The translations under genes were made by a program, and so were the position numbers. Shown here piece by piece: positions 35,735 through 44,437 of a DNA stretch of 64,000 bases. The notes below the pieces were generated by a model. That model did not search any database, was not told the DNA's origin, and saw nothing but the letters and a program-made list of their open reading frames with translations. This stretch comes from Ruegeria aquimaris (GTDB lineage: Bacteria > Pseudomonadota > Alphaproteobacteria > Rhodobacterales > Rhodobacteraceae). The stretch is from assembly GCF_025751555.1 (NCBI RefSeq), contig NZ_JAOWLB010000003.1, positions 349,524 through 413,523 on the forward strand, given 5' to 3'. Positions within the stretch are counted from its first letter, which is position 1; every line of letters begins with the position of its first letter.

Positions 35735-36568
35735 TCAAAGGCGGGGTCCGCGGGCAACCCACCAGTCGCGATGTTCGGTCGCGAGGGCAGACATCGCCCG
35801 AACCGATGTTTCATCGCGCGGGAAGAGGCCAAAACAGGTGGCACCCGAACCGGACATGCCGACGAAGAGCGCCCCTGTGTCGCGCAGGGCATTCAGCACA
35901 TCGGCAATCACCGGCTGCTGCGCAATGGCGGACTCGGCCAGATCGTTGCGCTGACCGCCGAGCCAGGAAATGAACGAGGGCAGATCGCGCCAGCGCGGCA
36001 GATCCGCCTCCATGGGCGGGTTGTTCTTTGCCGTCAGCGACCTGAAAACGACAGGTGTCGAAACCGCGACGCGCGGGTTGACCAGCACGATATCCATTTT
36101 CGGGAGCGTCGGTACCGGGCCCAACCGCTCGCCGATCCCGCGCATGCGGGCGGGCGAGGTGGACAAGCAGACCGGAACGTCGGCACCAAGCGTCAGCGCC
36201 TGTTCCGCAGTAGGCGCGGACAGTTCCCAGAGTTGCGACAGGGCATGCAGGGTGGCAGCGGCATCCGCCGACCCGCCACCGATGCCCGAGGCCACCGGCA
36301 ACCGTTTCGTCAGGGTGATCGCGGCGCCGCGCCCGGGCGCAAGCAGCCGCGCCGCGCGCAGGACCAGGTTGTCTGGCTCGGCGGACAGCCCGCCAGCCTC
36401 TGGCCCACCAATCTCCAACGACAGCGCGTCCGAGGACGCCACCCGGATCGTGTCGCCGACACCGGCAAAGACCACCAGCGAATCGAGCAGGTGATAGCCA
36501 TCGTCGCGCTGGCCGGTCACATGCAGAGTCAGGTTGATCTTGGCGGGCGCAAAAGCCTCAATCGCCAT
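35735..36568 (-). CDS. ispE: 4-diphosphocytidyl-2-C-methyl-D-erythritol kinase
   Basis: 277 residues. GHMP kinase of the non-mevalonate isoprenoid pathway. N-terminal FAPAKINLTLHVTG with the catalytic Lys, ATP-loop LPVASGIGGGSADAAATL, and C-terminal GMSGSGATCFGLF are complete. The start lies inside the end of the TPR gene (11-base overlap), indicating coupling. It faces ispB, another isoprenoid gene, across a dispersed repeat. Confidence 0.95.
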   Translation of the reverse strand: MAIEAFAPAKINLTLHVTGQRDDGYHLLDSLVVFAGVGDTIRVASSDALSLEIGGPEAGGLSAEPDNLVLRAARLLAPGRGAAITLTKRLPVASGIGGGSADAAATLHALSQLWELSAPTAEQALTLGADVPVCLSTSPARMRGIGERLGPVPTLPKMDIVLVNPRVAVSTPVVFRSLTAKNNPPMEADLPRWRDLPSFISWLGGQRNDLAESAIAQQPVIADVLNALRDTGALFVGMSGSGATCFGLFPRDETSVRAMSALATEHRDWWVARGPRL

Positions 36569-38270
36569 TGGCCACCTTCAGGGGCGGCGATCCTTCCTCG
36601 GCCAGAACGGCGTCCAGACCGGATTCCAGCTTGCGACGGATCCGGTCGGGATCGGCCTCGCCATCGGTGTCTTCCGGGTCGATAAAGGACAATGCGCGCC
36701 GCCACTGGAACTCGGCCTCGCGCACCCGCCCAACAGCCCAAAGCACATCGCCTAGGTGGTCATTGACCACCGGATCCACCGGCATCAGCTCGACTGCGCG
36801 TTCCATATGGCCCACCGCTTCGTCATAGCGACCGAGACGGAACAGCACCCAGCCAAGGCTGTCGACGATGTAACCGCTGTCAGGCCGCGCGGCGACGGCG
36901 CGCTGGATCAGGTCCAGCGCCTCGTCCAGCTTCTGCTCTTTCTCGACCAGCGAATAACCGAGGTAGTTAAGCACCTGAGGTTGGTCCGGGTTCAGGGCCA
37001 GCGCGGCGCGGAAATCGGCTTCGGCCTTGTCCCAGTTGCCCAGGCGCTCGTGAGAGATGCCACGGGCATAATGCAGGAACCAGAGGTTGGGCGCCTCGCC
37101 TTCGGTCAGTTCAAGCGCCCGGTCATAAGCGACTGCGGCCTTGTCATAGCTTTCCTGCTGGCGTTGCAGGTCGCCCAGAGAGATATAGGCTTGGGGCTGG
37201 TTCGGGTATTCCTTGGCGAGCTTTTCCAGCACCTCGATCGCGGCGTCGGGCTTGGCCGCGCGGCGCAGCGCCTCGGCCCGACCCAGTTCGGCGGCATGAT
37301 AATCGGGACTGTCGGACGGGATCTGCTTGTACGTGGCCTCTGCCAGATCGAACTGGCCCATTTCCTCAAGCAACCCTGCCGTCATCAGCAGGGCGTCAAT
37401 ATGATCCGGGCGCAGGAAGACGGCGGTGCGGATGTAGACCAGCGTATAGTCGTCGGACGCCTCGCCGTTCAGGGCGGCCCCGATGGTAAAAAACACTTCG
37501 GCCAGCCCGTCTTCGACCGAACGCACCAGCGAGAACGGCAGGGTTTCCCCGGCTGCCAAACGGTCTGCGATGTCGGCCAGAGCCGGGTCGAACCCGCCGT
37601 TAAACACGTCGGTCAGCATGTCCAGCGCCTGAGCGTTGCGATCCAGCTGCGACAGGATCTCCGCGCGGGCGAGGGCGGCCCGGCGCGAAATCGTCGTCAG
37701 GGCACCGTCATCGGCGGCAAACAGGGCCTCGGCGCCTTCGAAATCGCCAACCGAGGCCAGCGCCATCGCCTTGTGATAATGGGCAAAGCCGCGCAACCCC
37801 GCCTCGTCGGCCACCATGTCGAACTGCGCCAGCGCCTTGGCCACCGACCCGGTCCCCATATGGGCCCAGCCAGCAATCAGCCCATCGACCAGCTTCCCGA
37901 CGGCGCGGCTCTCGGTGTCACGGTCCAGAACCGCCTGGAATTGTCCCTCTGCCAGCAGGTTCGCGACCACCGCGATGCTGGCAACCTGGCTCCTCAGCCC
38001 CATCGCCTCCATCTGCTCGGCGATGGTTACGGCCTTACCCATCCGGCCCAGGGCCAGTTGCGACAGCACCACATTTTCCAACAGCGCGGGGTTCTTGGGA
38101 TCGGTCGCAAGCGCGCGGACATAGTGTTCCGCCGCCGCTTCGAAATCGTTGGCATAGGCGGCCTGTCGGGCGGCCAGATAGGACCCGGCGGCCACATCCG
38201 CGACCGCAGGAAGTGAAACTGCCGATAGCAGTGCCGCCAGCACCGTCTTTCTGACCAGAGAAATCGCCAA
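36558..38270 (-). CDS. Exported TPR-repeat protein
   Basis: 570 residues from a TTG preceded by aaggcgg. Signal peptide about 1-24 (TVLAALLSAVSLPAVADV), then many 34-residue tetratricopeptide units; clear ones at about 28-61, 350-385, 386-420, 425-458, 460-492 and 494-527 (for example AIEVLEKLAKEYPNQPQAYI and AEADFRAALALNPDQPQVLN). Probably periplasmic or outer-membrane scaffold protein. A conserved neighbour of ispE in related genomes as far as I recall. Function unknown. Confidence 0.88.
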   Translation of the reverse strand: MAISLVRKTVLAALLSAVSLPAVADVAAGSYLAARQAAYANDFEAAAEHYVRALATDPKNPALLENVVLSQLALGRMGKAVTIAEQMEAMGLRSQVASIAVVANLLAEGQFQAVLDRDTESRAVGKLVDGLIAGWAHMGTGSVAKALAQFDMVADEAGLRGFAHYHKAMALASVGDFEGAEALFAADDGALTTISRRAALARAEILSQLDRNAQALDMLTDVFNGGFDPALADIADRLAAGETLPFSLVRSVEDGLAEVFFTIGAALNGEASDDYTLVYIRTAVFLRPDHIDALLMTAGLLEEMGQFDLAEATYKQIPSDSPDYHAAELGRAEALRRAAKPDAAIEVLEKLAKEYPNQPQAYISLGDLQRQQESYDKAAVAYDRALELTEGEAPNLWFLHYARGISHERLGNWDKAEADFRAALALNPDQPQVLNYLGYSLVEKEQKLDEALDLIQRAVAARPDSGYIVDSLGWVLFRLGRYDEAVGHMERAVELMPVDPVVNDHLGDVLWAVGRVREAEFQWRRALSFIDPEDTDGEADPDRIRRKLESGLDAVLAEEGSPPLKVANGD

Positions 38271-38399
38271 GGTTCCGCCTTTCCTGCTGCCTCACGCAAA
38301 GCTAGGGCGTTGCAGGGTCCGGTGCAATGGCCGAAGCGCCGGAGCGCGGTTCACAAAGGCGCAACGGCACGTCTTTGCCTGCCTGTGCCGCATCAGGAA

Positions 38400-38418
38400 C
38401 GCCGGGCATTGCCCGGCG
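38400..38418 (-). terminator. Hairpin after the ETF-quinone oxidoreductase gene
   Basis: Eight-base perfect stem cgccgggc / gcccggcg with att loop, 22 bases beyond the stop on the minus strand, followed there by ttcct. Probable terminator. Confidence 0.6.
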
Positions 38419-38440
38419 CCACCTGTTCTGAGCAGATTCG

Positions 38441-40087
38441 TCACATATTGGGATAGTTCGGACCGTCGCCGCCCTGCGGGGTGACCCAGGTGATGTTCTG
38501 GCTCGGGTCCTTGATATCGCAGGTCTTGCAATGCACGCAGTTCTGGAAGTTGACCACAAATCGCGGGCCGCCCTCGTCTTCGACCACCTCATAGACACCC
38601 GCCGGGCAATAGCGCTGCGCCGGTTCGGCGTATTTGGGCAGGTTCACCTTGACCGGCACATCCGGATCGGTCAGCCGCAGGTGGCAGGGCTGGCTTTCCT
38701 CGTGGTTGGTGGCGGCAAAGGACACGTTGGTCAACCGGTCAAAGCTGATCGTGCCGTCCGGCTTGGGATAGTCGATCGGCTTGTGCTTGCTGGCCTCTTC
38801 GGTCGCGGCCGCATCGGTCTTGCCATGGCCCAGGGTGCCGAACAGCGAAAAGCCGAAGCTGTTGGTCCACATGTCGAGCCCGCCCAGCGCCAGCGAGGGC
38901 ACCAGCCCCCATTTGGACCACATCGGCTTGACGTTGCGCACCTTTTTCAGGTCCTTGCCGATGGCGCCGGTGCGCACCTCGGTCTCGTAATCGCTCAGCT
39001 CGTCCGACTGGCGGCCCGCCTTGATCGCGGCATGGGCGGCCTCGGCTGCGGCCTTGCCCGACAGCATCGCGTTATGGTTGCCCTTGATGCGCGGCACGTT
39101 GACCATGCCGACCGAGCAGCCCAGCAGCGCCACGCCCGGTGCCACCATCTTGGGCATCGACTGGTATCCGCCCTCGGTGATGGCGCGGGCGCCATAGGCG
39201 ACGCGCTTGCCGCCCTTCAACAACTCGGCCACCATCGGGTGATGCTTGAACCGCTGGAATTCCATGTAGGGGAACAGATGCGGGTTCTTGTAGTTCAGGT
39301 GCACCACAAAGCCGACATAGACCTGGTTGTTGTCGAGGTGGTAGATGAACGAGCCACCGCCCGCATTGCCGCCCAGAGGCCAGCCCATGGTATGGGTCAC
39401 GGTGCCTTCGCGATGCTTGGCCGGGTCGATCTCCCAGATCTCCTTCATCCCGATGCCGAATTTCTGCGGCTCCTTGCCCTTTTGCAGGTCGTACTTGGCG
39501 ATCACTTCCTTGGCCAGCGAGCCGCGCACGCCCTCGGAGAGGAAGACATACTTGCCGTGCAGTTCCATCCCCGGTTCGGTGTTGGGGCCATAAGAGCCGT
39601 CGGCCTCGAGGCCGAAGACACCGGCGACCACGCCCTTGACCTCGCCATTGTCGCCATAGACCAGTTCGGAACAGGACATGCCGGGGAAGATCTCGACGCC
39701 CAGCGCCTCGGCCTGTTCGGCCATCCAGCGGCAGACATTGGCCATCGACACGATGTAATTGCCGTGGTTGTTCATCAGCGGCGGCATCGGCCAGTTCGGC
39801 ACGCGGATCTGCCCGGCCTCGCCCAGGACATAGAAATTGTCCGCTTTCACCGGCACGTTCAGGGGGGCGCCCTTTTCCTTCCAGTCGGGGATCAACGCAT
39901 CCAGACCGCAGGGATCCAGCACCGCGCCCGACAGGATATGCGCGCCCACTTCCGAGCCCTTTTCCAGCACGACGACATTCAGGTCGGCGTCGAGCTGTTT
40001 GAGACGAATGGCCGCCGACAGGCCCGCCGGACCCGCCCCGACGATCACCACGTCATATTCCATCGCTTCGCGTTCAATCTCGGCCAT
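38441..40087 (-). CDS. etfD: Electron transfer flavoprotein-ubiquinone oxidoreductase
   Basis: 548 residues from the ATG seven bases after aaggag. Passes electrons from ETF (fed by acyl-CoA and other dehydrogenases) to ubiquinone at the inner membrane. FAD motif VVIVGAGPAGLSAAIRLKQ near the N-terminus, the MGWPLGGNAGGG segment, and the C-terminal 4Fe-4S ligands (CPAGVYE, then NCVHCKTCDIKDPSQN). Relevant to the acyl-CoA dehydrogenase at 53201-54904, whose electrons would pass through it. Confidence 0.96.
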   Translation of the reverse strand: MAEIEREAMEYDVVIVGAGPAGLSAAIRLKQLDADLNVVVLEKGSEVGAHILSGAVLDPCGLDALIPDWKEKGAPLNVPVKADNFYVLGEAGQIRVPNWPMPPLMNNHGNYIVSMANVCRWMAEQAEALGVEIFPGMSCSELVYGDNGEVKGVVAGVFGLEADGSYGPNTEPGMELHGKYVFLSEGVRGSLAKEVIAKYDLQKGKEPQKFGIGMKEIWEIDPAKHREGTVTHTMGWPLGGNAGGGSFIYHLDNNQVYVGFVVHLNYKNPHLFPYMEFQRFKHHPMVAELLKGGKRVAYGARAITEGGYQSMPKMVAPGVALLGCSVGMVNVPRIKGNHNAMLSGKAAAEAAHAAIKAGRQSDELSDYETEVRTGAIGKDLKKVRNVKPMWSKWGLVPSLALGGLDMWTNSFGFSLFGTLGHGKTDAAATEEASKHKPIDYPKPDGTISFDRLTNVSFAATNHEESQPCHLRLTDPDVPVKVNLPKYAEPAQRYCPAGVYEVVEDEGGPRFVVNFQNCVHCKTCDIKDPSQNITWVTPQGGDGPNYPNM

Positions 40088-40318
40088 CGTGACGCTCCTT
40101 GGCTTTGGTTTGGCTCTCCGGTCGCGGGCCGGACGCAATAAAGTTTCGCGTTTGATTACAGGTTATGCAGGTCAAGCGTCAATTGAAACGCGAGGTTATA
40201 TTCGCACATGCAGCATTTCCCCGGCTTGATGCGGGTGTTTGCGGGCGTTTCGGGATCATTTGCCGCAACCCCGGGAATCGCCCTACTCTGCCCTCACCCT
40301 GTTATCTGGAGAGAGTGA

Positions 40319-40627
40319 ATGCCCGTATCCTTGCAAGTCGCCTATCCTGCCCGCGACGACACCAGTTTCGATTACGACTACTACCTCACCACCCATATGA
40401 GTCTGGTCGCCCAACATATGGGCGCCCACATCCAGAACACGGTTGTGACCAAGGGGCTGGCAGGCGGTCCCGACACGCCGCCGCCGTTCCACGCGATTGC
40501 CACCATCGTGTTCGCCAACCAAACCGCGATGAACGCGGCGATGAAGGCGTCCGGACCGGTGGTCGCCGACATCCCCAATTTCTACAACAAGGCGCCGCAG
40601 ATGCTGATCGGCGAAGTGGTCGGCTGA
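40319..40627 (+). CDS. EthD-domain protein
   Basis: 102 residues, VAYPARDDTSFDYDYYLTTHM at the N-terminus and NFYNKAPQMLIGEVV at the C-terminus, the usual EthD pattern of a small dimeric ferredoxin-like barrel. The family was named for an ether-degradation cluster but is widespread; catalytic role unclear. Preceded by ggagagag. Divergent from etfD with a 231-base region between, convergent with soxR. Confidence 0.85.
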   Translation: MPVSLQVAYPARDDTSFDYDYYLTTHMSLVAQHMGAHIQNTVVTKGLAGGPDTPPPFHAIATIVFANQTAMNAAMKASGPVVADIPNFYNKAPQMLIGEVVG

Positions 40628-40634
40628 AGCCGCG

Positions 40635-41090
40635 TCAGAGGCCCCCGGTCTCGTCCAGCACAAGACGGGGGCCCGGCCCCTTGCTCGCGGCCCGATCCTC
40701 GGGGTTGTAGAGCGAGCAATTGGGCAGGCTGAGACAGCCGCAACCGATACAGCCGTCCAGATTGTCGCGCAGCCGCTCCAGCGTTGCGATTCGCTGGTTC
40801 AGACGGTCGCGCAGCCTGGTGCTGATACGGGTCCAGTCGGCGCGCGTGGGGGTCCGGTTGCCGGGCAGCCCGGCCAGGACATCGCGAATCTCTGGCAGGG
40901 TCAGCCCCAGCTGTTGCGCGATCATGACAAAGCTCAGCCGCCGCAGATCGGCGCGCTGATAGCGGCGCTGCCCGCCCGGATTGCGCCAGGGCGCGATCAG
41001 ACCTTGGGTTTCGTAATAGCGGATCGCCGACACCGCTAACCCAGTGCGCCGGGCCAATGCACCGATCGAGAGACCTTCGGAAGCGGGCAT
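40635..41090 (-). CDS. soxR: Redox-sensitive MerR-family activator SoxR
   Basis: 151 residues from the ATG at 41090 (agga seven bases upstream); an ATG five codons earlier at 41105 is possible. Winged helix-turn-helix MSIGALARRTGLAVSAIRYY-like start, dimerisation helix, then the 2Fe-2S cluster ligands CIGCGCLSLPNC (C114, C117, C119, C125), the exact CX2CXCX5C of SoxR. It activates promoters in response to redox-cycling compounds. A matching operator lies in the divergent intergenic region. Confidence 0.95.
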   Translation of the reverse strand: MPASEGLSIGALARRTGLAVSAIRYYETQGLIAPWRNPGGQRRYQRADLRRLSFVMIAQQLGLTLPEIRDVLAGLPGNRTPTRADWTRISTRLRDRLNQRIATLERLRDNLDGCIGCGCLSLPNCSLYNPEDRAASKGPGPRLVLDETGGL

Positions 41091-41110
41091 ATTTTTTTCC
41101 TGCATAGACC

Positions 41111-41141
41111 TTGACCTAAAGTTAGGTTTAGAAATTATCTT
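41111..41141 (+). promoter_or_regulatory. SoxR-type promoter with 19-bp spacer and palindromic operator
   Basis: -35 ttgacc (41111-41116) and -10-like tatctt (41136-41141) are 19 bases apart, the overlong spacer typical of MerR-family promoters. Inside it is the dyad acctaa-ag-ttaggt (41114-41127), matching the layout of SoxR boxes. It drives the glyoxalase-fold gene at 41175 and lies next to the divergent soxR start. Confidence 0.8.
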
Positions 41142-41174
41142 CACTCGTGGCAACAGAACAAAAGGAAGATTTTC

Positions 41175-41555
41175 ATGAAGGCCACACTGGAACACGCAAA
41201 CTTCACCGTCGCCGATCCCAAGGCGACTGCCGCATGGCTGAACACGGTATTCGGCTGGAAAACCCGCTGGGAGGGCGCCGCGATAGCCGGTGGCTATACC
41301 GTGCATGTGGGCGACGCCGACACCTATCTGGCGCTTTACGCCCCGCCCGCGCCGGTCGCCTCGGCCGAGACCAGCTATGACGTGATCGGCGGACTTAACC
41401 ATGTGGGCGTTCTGGTCGATGATATCGACGCGACCGAGGAACGGGTGCGCGCCGCGGGCTTCACCCCGCATAACCATGCCGATTACGAACCCGGGAGACG
41501 GTTCTATTTCGACGATGACAACGGGATCGAATTCGAGGTGATCAGCTACGCTTGA
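41175..41555 (+). CDS. Glyoxalase/bleomycin-resistance (VOC) family protein, SoxR target
   Basis: 126 residues with aaaggaag before the ATG. Two beta-alpha-beta-beta-beta modules: FTVADPKATAAWLNTVFGW, and LNHVGVLVDDIDATEERVRAAGF with FYFDDDNGIEFEVISY at the end. Metal-type ligands (His in LNHVG, Glu in IEFEV) are partly present. The upstream SoxR promoter suggests a role in removing or binding redox-active toxic compounds; the substrate is unknown. Confidence 0.88.
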   Translation: MKATLEHANFTVADPKATAAWLNTVFGWKTRWEGAAIAGGYTVHVGDADTYLALYAPPAPVASAETSYDVIGGLNHVGVLVDDIDATEERVRAAGFTPHNHADYEPGRRFYFDDDNGIEFEVISYA

Positions 41556-41690
41556 GGCGGGGTTCTGCCCAACCACCGTTTGTCCCCCCTTGCATTCCAC
41601 GCCCGGTTTGGGTCAGGTAAACATCAACCCAACAGTCGCCCCGACGCATCGCGCGGCGGGGCGATGCAATTTCTGCGTGGACGAGAAGAG

Positions 41691-42161
41691 ATGGAAAAGA
41701 TCCCAATGACGCCTTCGGGCCATGCCGCGCTCGAGGCCGAGCTGAAGCAACTCAAGAGTGTCGAGCGTCCGGCCATCATCCAGGCGATCGCCGAGGCGCG
41801 CGAGCATGGCGATCTGTCGGAAAATGCCGAATACCATTCCGCCCGTGAAAAGCAGTCCTTCATCGAAGGCCGCATCAAGGAGCTGGAAGGCGTGCTGTCG
41901 CTGGCCGATGTGATCGACCCCGCGAAGCTCTCGGGCTCGGTCAAGTTCGGCGCGCGCGTGACGCTGGTGGACGAAGACACCGACGAGGAAAAAACCTGGC
42001 GCATCGTGGGCGAGCACGAGGCCAATATCGAAAACGGCCTCTTGAACATCAAATCGCCCATCGCCCGTGCCCTGATCGGCAAGGACGAAGGCGACAGCGT
42101 CGAAGTGAACACCCCCGGCGGCATCAAAGCCTATGAGATCCTGAGTATCGAGTACTCCTGA
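41691..42161 (+). CDS. greA: Transcription elongation factor GreA
   Basis: 156 residues. Rescues backtracked RNA polymerase. The N-terminal coiled coil has the acidic tip and [17 protein letters not shown] signature, and the C-terminal FKBP-like domain ends [21 protein letters not shown] at 41691 gives [18 protein letters not shown], the family start; the frame is open upstream only by chance. Confidence 0.96.
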   Translation: MEKIPMTPSGHAALEAELKQLKSVERPAIIQAIAEAREHGDLSENAEYHSAREKQSFIEGRIKELEGVLSLADVIDPAKLSGSVKFGARVTLVDEDTDEEKTWRIVGEHEANIENGLLNIKSPIARALIGKDEGDSVEVNTPGGIKAYEILSIEYS

Positions 42162-42173
42162 CGGAGCCTGAAC

Positions 42174-43181
42174 ATGTCCGGCAAAACGCCAGACCGCGAC
42201 CCCGCCCGCCCCGCACCGATTGGGCTCTATGACCGGCCCAGGCGGCCCAGCGTCACGGGCGTCGAAATCGTGGCGCTGGCGCTGACGGTTCTTTGGCTCG
42301 CGGTCTCGGTCTATATCTTTTTCATCGCCGAGGCGGGGTCCAGCCAGGGCATGGGCATCATCGTGTCGATGATGGCCGTTTTCCTGCCGGTGGCGATGAT
42401 CTGGGTCGCGGCGACCGCGACCCGGGCCAGCCGCGTCATGCGCGAAGAGAGCCAGCGGCTGCAAGCCGCGATCGACGCGATCCGGCAGGCCTATATCACG
42501 CAGCAGCAACGCCATGCGGCGGGCCACGAACCCTCGGTCACCAAGAAGCTGGACGAAATCGCCGCCGCCGCGAAGAAAACTGAAACCGCGCTGGCGACGT
42601 TCCACACCTCGCGCCGCGACAGGCCGCCGGTGCCGCTCTCGGTTCCGGTCGAGACCCTTGGCGACCAGGGATCGCTGGAGCTTGGCACCCCGGCCGAGGC
42701 CCTGTCACCGCCGCTGTCGACCGAGGATCTGATCCGCGCGCTGCATTTCCCGGAAACGGCCGAGGATACCGAGGGCTTCGCGGCGCTGCGCCGTGCGCTC
42801 AAGGATCGCAAGGCCGCGCAATTGATCCAGGCGTCCCAGGATGTTCTGACCCTGCTCAGCCAGGAAGGCATCTATATGGACGACCTGCGCCCCGACATGG
42901 CCCGGCCCGAGGTCTGGCGCCAGTTCGCCCAGGGCGCGCGCGGGCGCGCGGTGGCCGGTCTTGGCGGCATCCGGGATCGCTCCTCGCTGGCGCTGACCGC
43001 TGGTCGCATGAAACAGGATCCGATCTTTCGAGATGCCGCGCATCACTTCCTGCGCCTCTTCGACCGGATGCTGACCGGGTTCGAGGCCCAGGCGACAGAT
43101 AGCGAGATCTCGGCGCTTGGCGACACCCGGACCGCCCGCGCCTTCATGCTGTTGGGGCGCGTCGCCGGAACCTTCGACTAA
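42174..43181 (+). CDS. Hypothetical membrane protein with coiled coil
   Basis: 335 residues. Two hydrophobic segments at about 30-52 and 60-80, then a charged probable coiled coil (about 83-150, RASRVMREESQRLQAAIDAI onward), a Pro-rich linker, and an alpha-helical C-terminal domain (about 185-335). Not assigned to a family. It follows greA by 12 bases, so it is likely co-transcribed; its stop overlaps that of moeA on the other strand. Confidence 0.8.
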   Translation: MSGKTPDRDPARPAPIGLYDRPRRPSVTGVEIVALALTVLWLAVSVYIFFIAEAGSSQGMGIIVSMMAVFLPVAMIWVAATATRASRVMREESQRLQAAIDAIRQAYITQQQRHAAGHEPSVTKKLDEIAAAAKKTETALATFHTSRRDRPPVPLSVPVETLGDQGSLELGTPAEALSPPLSTEDLIRALHFPETAEDTEGFAALRRALKDRKAAQLIQASQDVLTLLSQEGIYMDDLRPDMARPEVWRQFAQGARGRAVAGLGGIRDRSSLALTAGRMKQDPIFRDAAHHFLRLFDRMLTGFEAQATDSEISALGDTRTARAFMLLGRVAGTFD

Positions 43182-44437
43182 AGACCGAAGCTGCCGTAGG
43201 GGATGAAGCGCACCGGATCGCCCGGTCGAATAAGGCGACCATCGTCACCGATCTCAACCAGCCCTTCGGCCCAACTCAGCCCGCTCACCCGGCCCGACCC
43301 TTCGGAGGCAAAGACCTCCACCCGGCCTTCTCGCACACGGGCACGCAGGTACTCGCGCCGCCCGGGTTTCTTTCTCTTCTCAAACCCGGCGGGCAGGTCA
43401 AAACCCTGCGGCTCGGCCCAGGCCTCGCCGGCCAGAACCGCCAGTGCCGGGCGCGCAAAAATAAGGGCGCAGACCATCGCGGCCACCGGGTTGCCCGGCA
43501 GACCGAACACCGGCTTGCCTTGCCATAAGCCCAGCGCCAGCGGTCGCCCCGGCTTCAGCGCGATCCTCCATTGCTGCATGGCACCCGCTTCGCGCAACAG
43601 GGCCGAGACATGGTCCTCGTCCCCCGCCGAGGCGCCGCCACTGGTCAGGATCACATCCGCCTCTTGCGCTGCCCGGTCCAGGGTCGCGCGCAACGTCGCC
43701 CGGTCATCCGGTACCCGCCCCATGTCGCACACCCGGTATCCCAGCCGCTGCGCCAGCGCGCAGAGCATCGGCCGGTTCGCATCATAGATCTGTCCCGGCT
43801 CGGCCTCTGCTCCCGGTTCGGTCAACTCGTCGCCGGTGGACAGGATCGCCACCCGCAGGGTGGCCCTTACTGCCACCTCGGCGATGCCGACCGACGACAA
43901 CAGCGCCAGATCGGCAGGGGTCAGCCGCCGCCCTCCGGGCAGCACTACCGCACCCGCCGCCACATCCTCGCCCGCCTTGCGGGTGTTGGCGCCCTGTTTC
44001 AGCGGCCCGCGAAAGGCGATCTCACCGTCGCCCAGCGTCACATCCTCTTCGAGGATCACGGTCTCGACCCCCTCGGGCAGCGCCGCGCCGGTCAGTACCC
44101 GCAATGCGCGACCCGTGGGCAAGACGCCATCAAACGGCACCCCGGCCGCCGCCCGACCGTCCTCCAACGGCATCACATGCGCACCCTCGGGCACCGCCCC
44201 GGCAAAACCATAACCATCAACCGCGCTGTTGGCCTGCGGCGGGCTGGCCCGCCGCGCCACCGCGTCCGCCGCCAACACCGCGCCCAGCGCCCGCGCCAGC
44301 GGGCGCGTTTCGATCCCGGTCACCGGCCCCAGCCTGTCCCGCAACATATCGAGCGCGGCATCGACCGGGGTCCATTCGACCCCGGCAGGCAGGGCAAAAC
44401 AATCGTTACGCAGCGGCGGCGGTTTCAGCCCGGTCAT
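43178..44437 (-). CDS. moeA: Molybdopterin molybdotransferase
   Basis: 419 residues. Inserts molybdate into adenylyl-molybdopterin. Visible are the N-terminal ANSAVDGYGFAG, LSTGDEL, the MPT-binding LTSGGASAGDEDHV and the C-terminal LKPGRPLALG and GLPGNPVAAM. The start overlaps the upstream unknown gene (ATGA). Last gene of the fdhD-mobA-mobB-unknown-moeA series. Confidence 0.95.
   Translation of the reverse strand: MTGLKPPPLRNDCFALPAGVEWTPVDAALDMLRDRLGPVTGIETRPLARALGAVLAADAVARRASPPQANSAVDGYGFAGAVPEGAHVMPLEDGRAAAGVPFDGVLPTGRALRVLTGAALPEGVETVILEEDVTLGDGEIAFRGPLKQGANTRKAGEDVAAGAVVLPGGRRLTPADLALLSSVGIAEVAVRATLRVAILSTGDELTEPGAEAEPGQIYDANRPMLCALAQRLGYRVCDMGRVPDDRATLRATLDRAAQEADVILTSGGASAGDEDHVSALLREAGAMQQWRIALKPGRPLALGLWQGKPVFGLPGNPVAAMVCALIFARPALAVLAGEAWAEPQGFDLPAGFEKRKKPGRREYLRARVREGRVEVFASEGSGRVSGLSWAEGLVEIGDDGRLIRPGDPVRFIPYGSFGL

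Noticed and set aside
34393..35892. Minus-strand extension of the methyltransferase frame up to 35892
   Set aside because: This part is antisense to ispB and passes through the DUF2007 gene in another frame; the conserved methyltransferase N-terminus begins at 34392.
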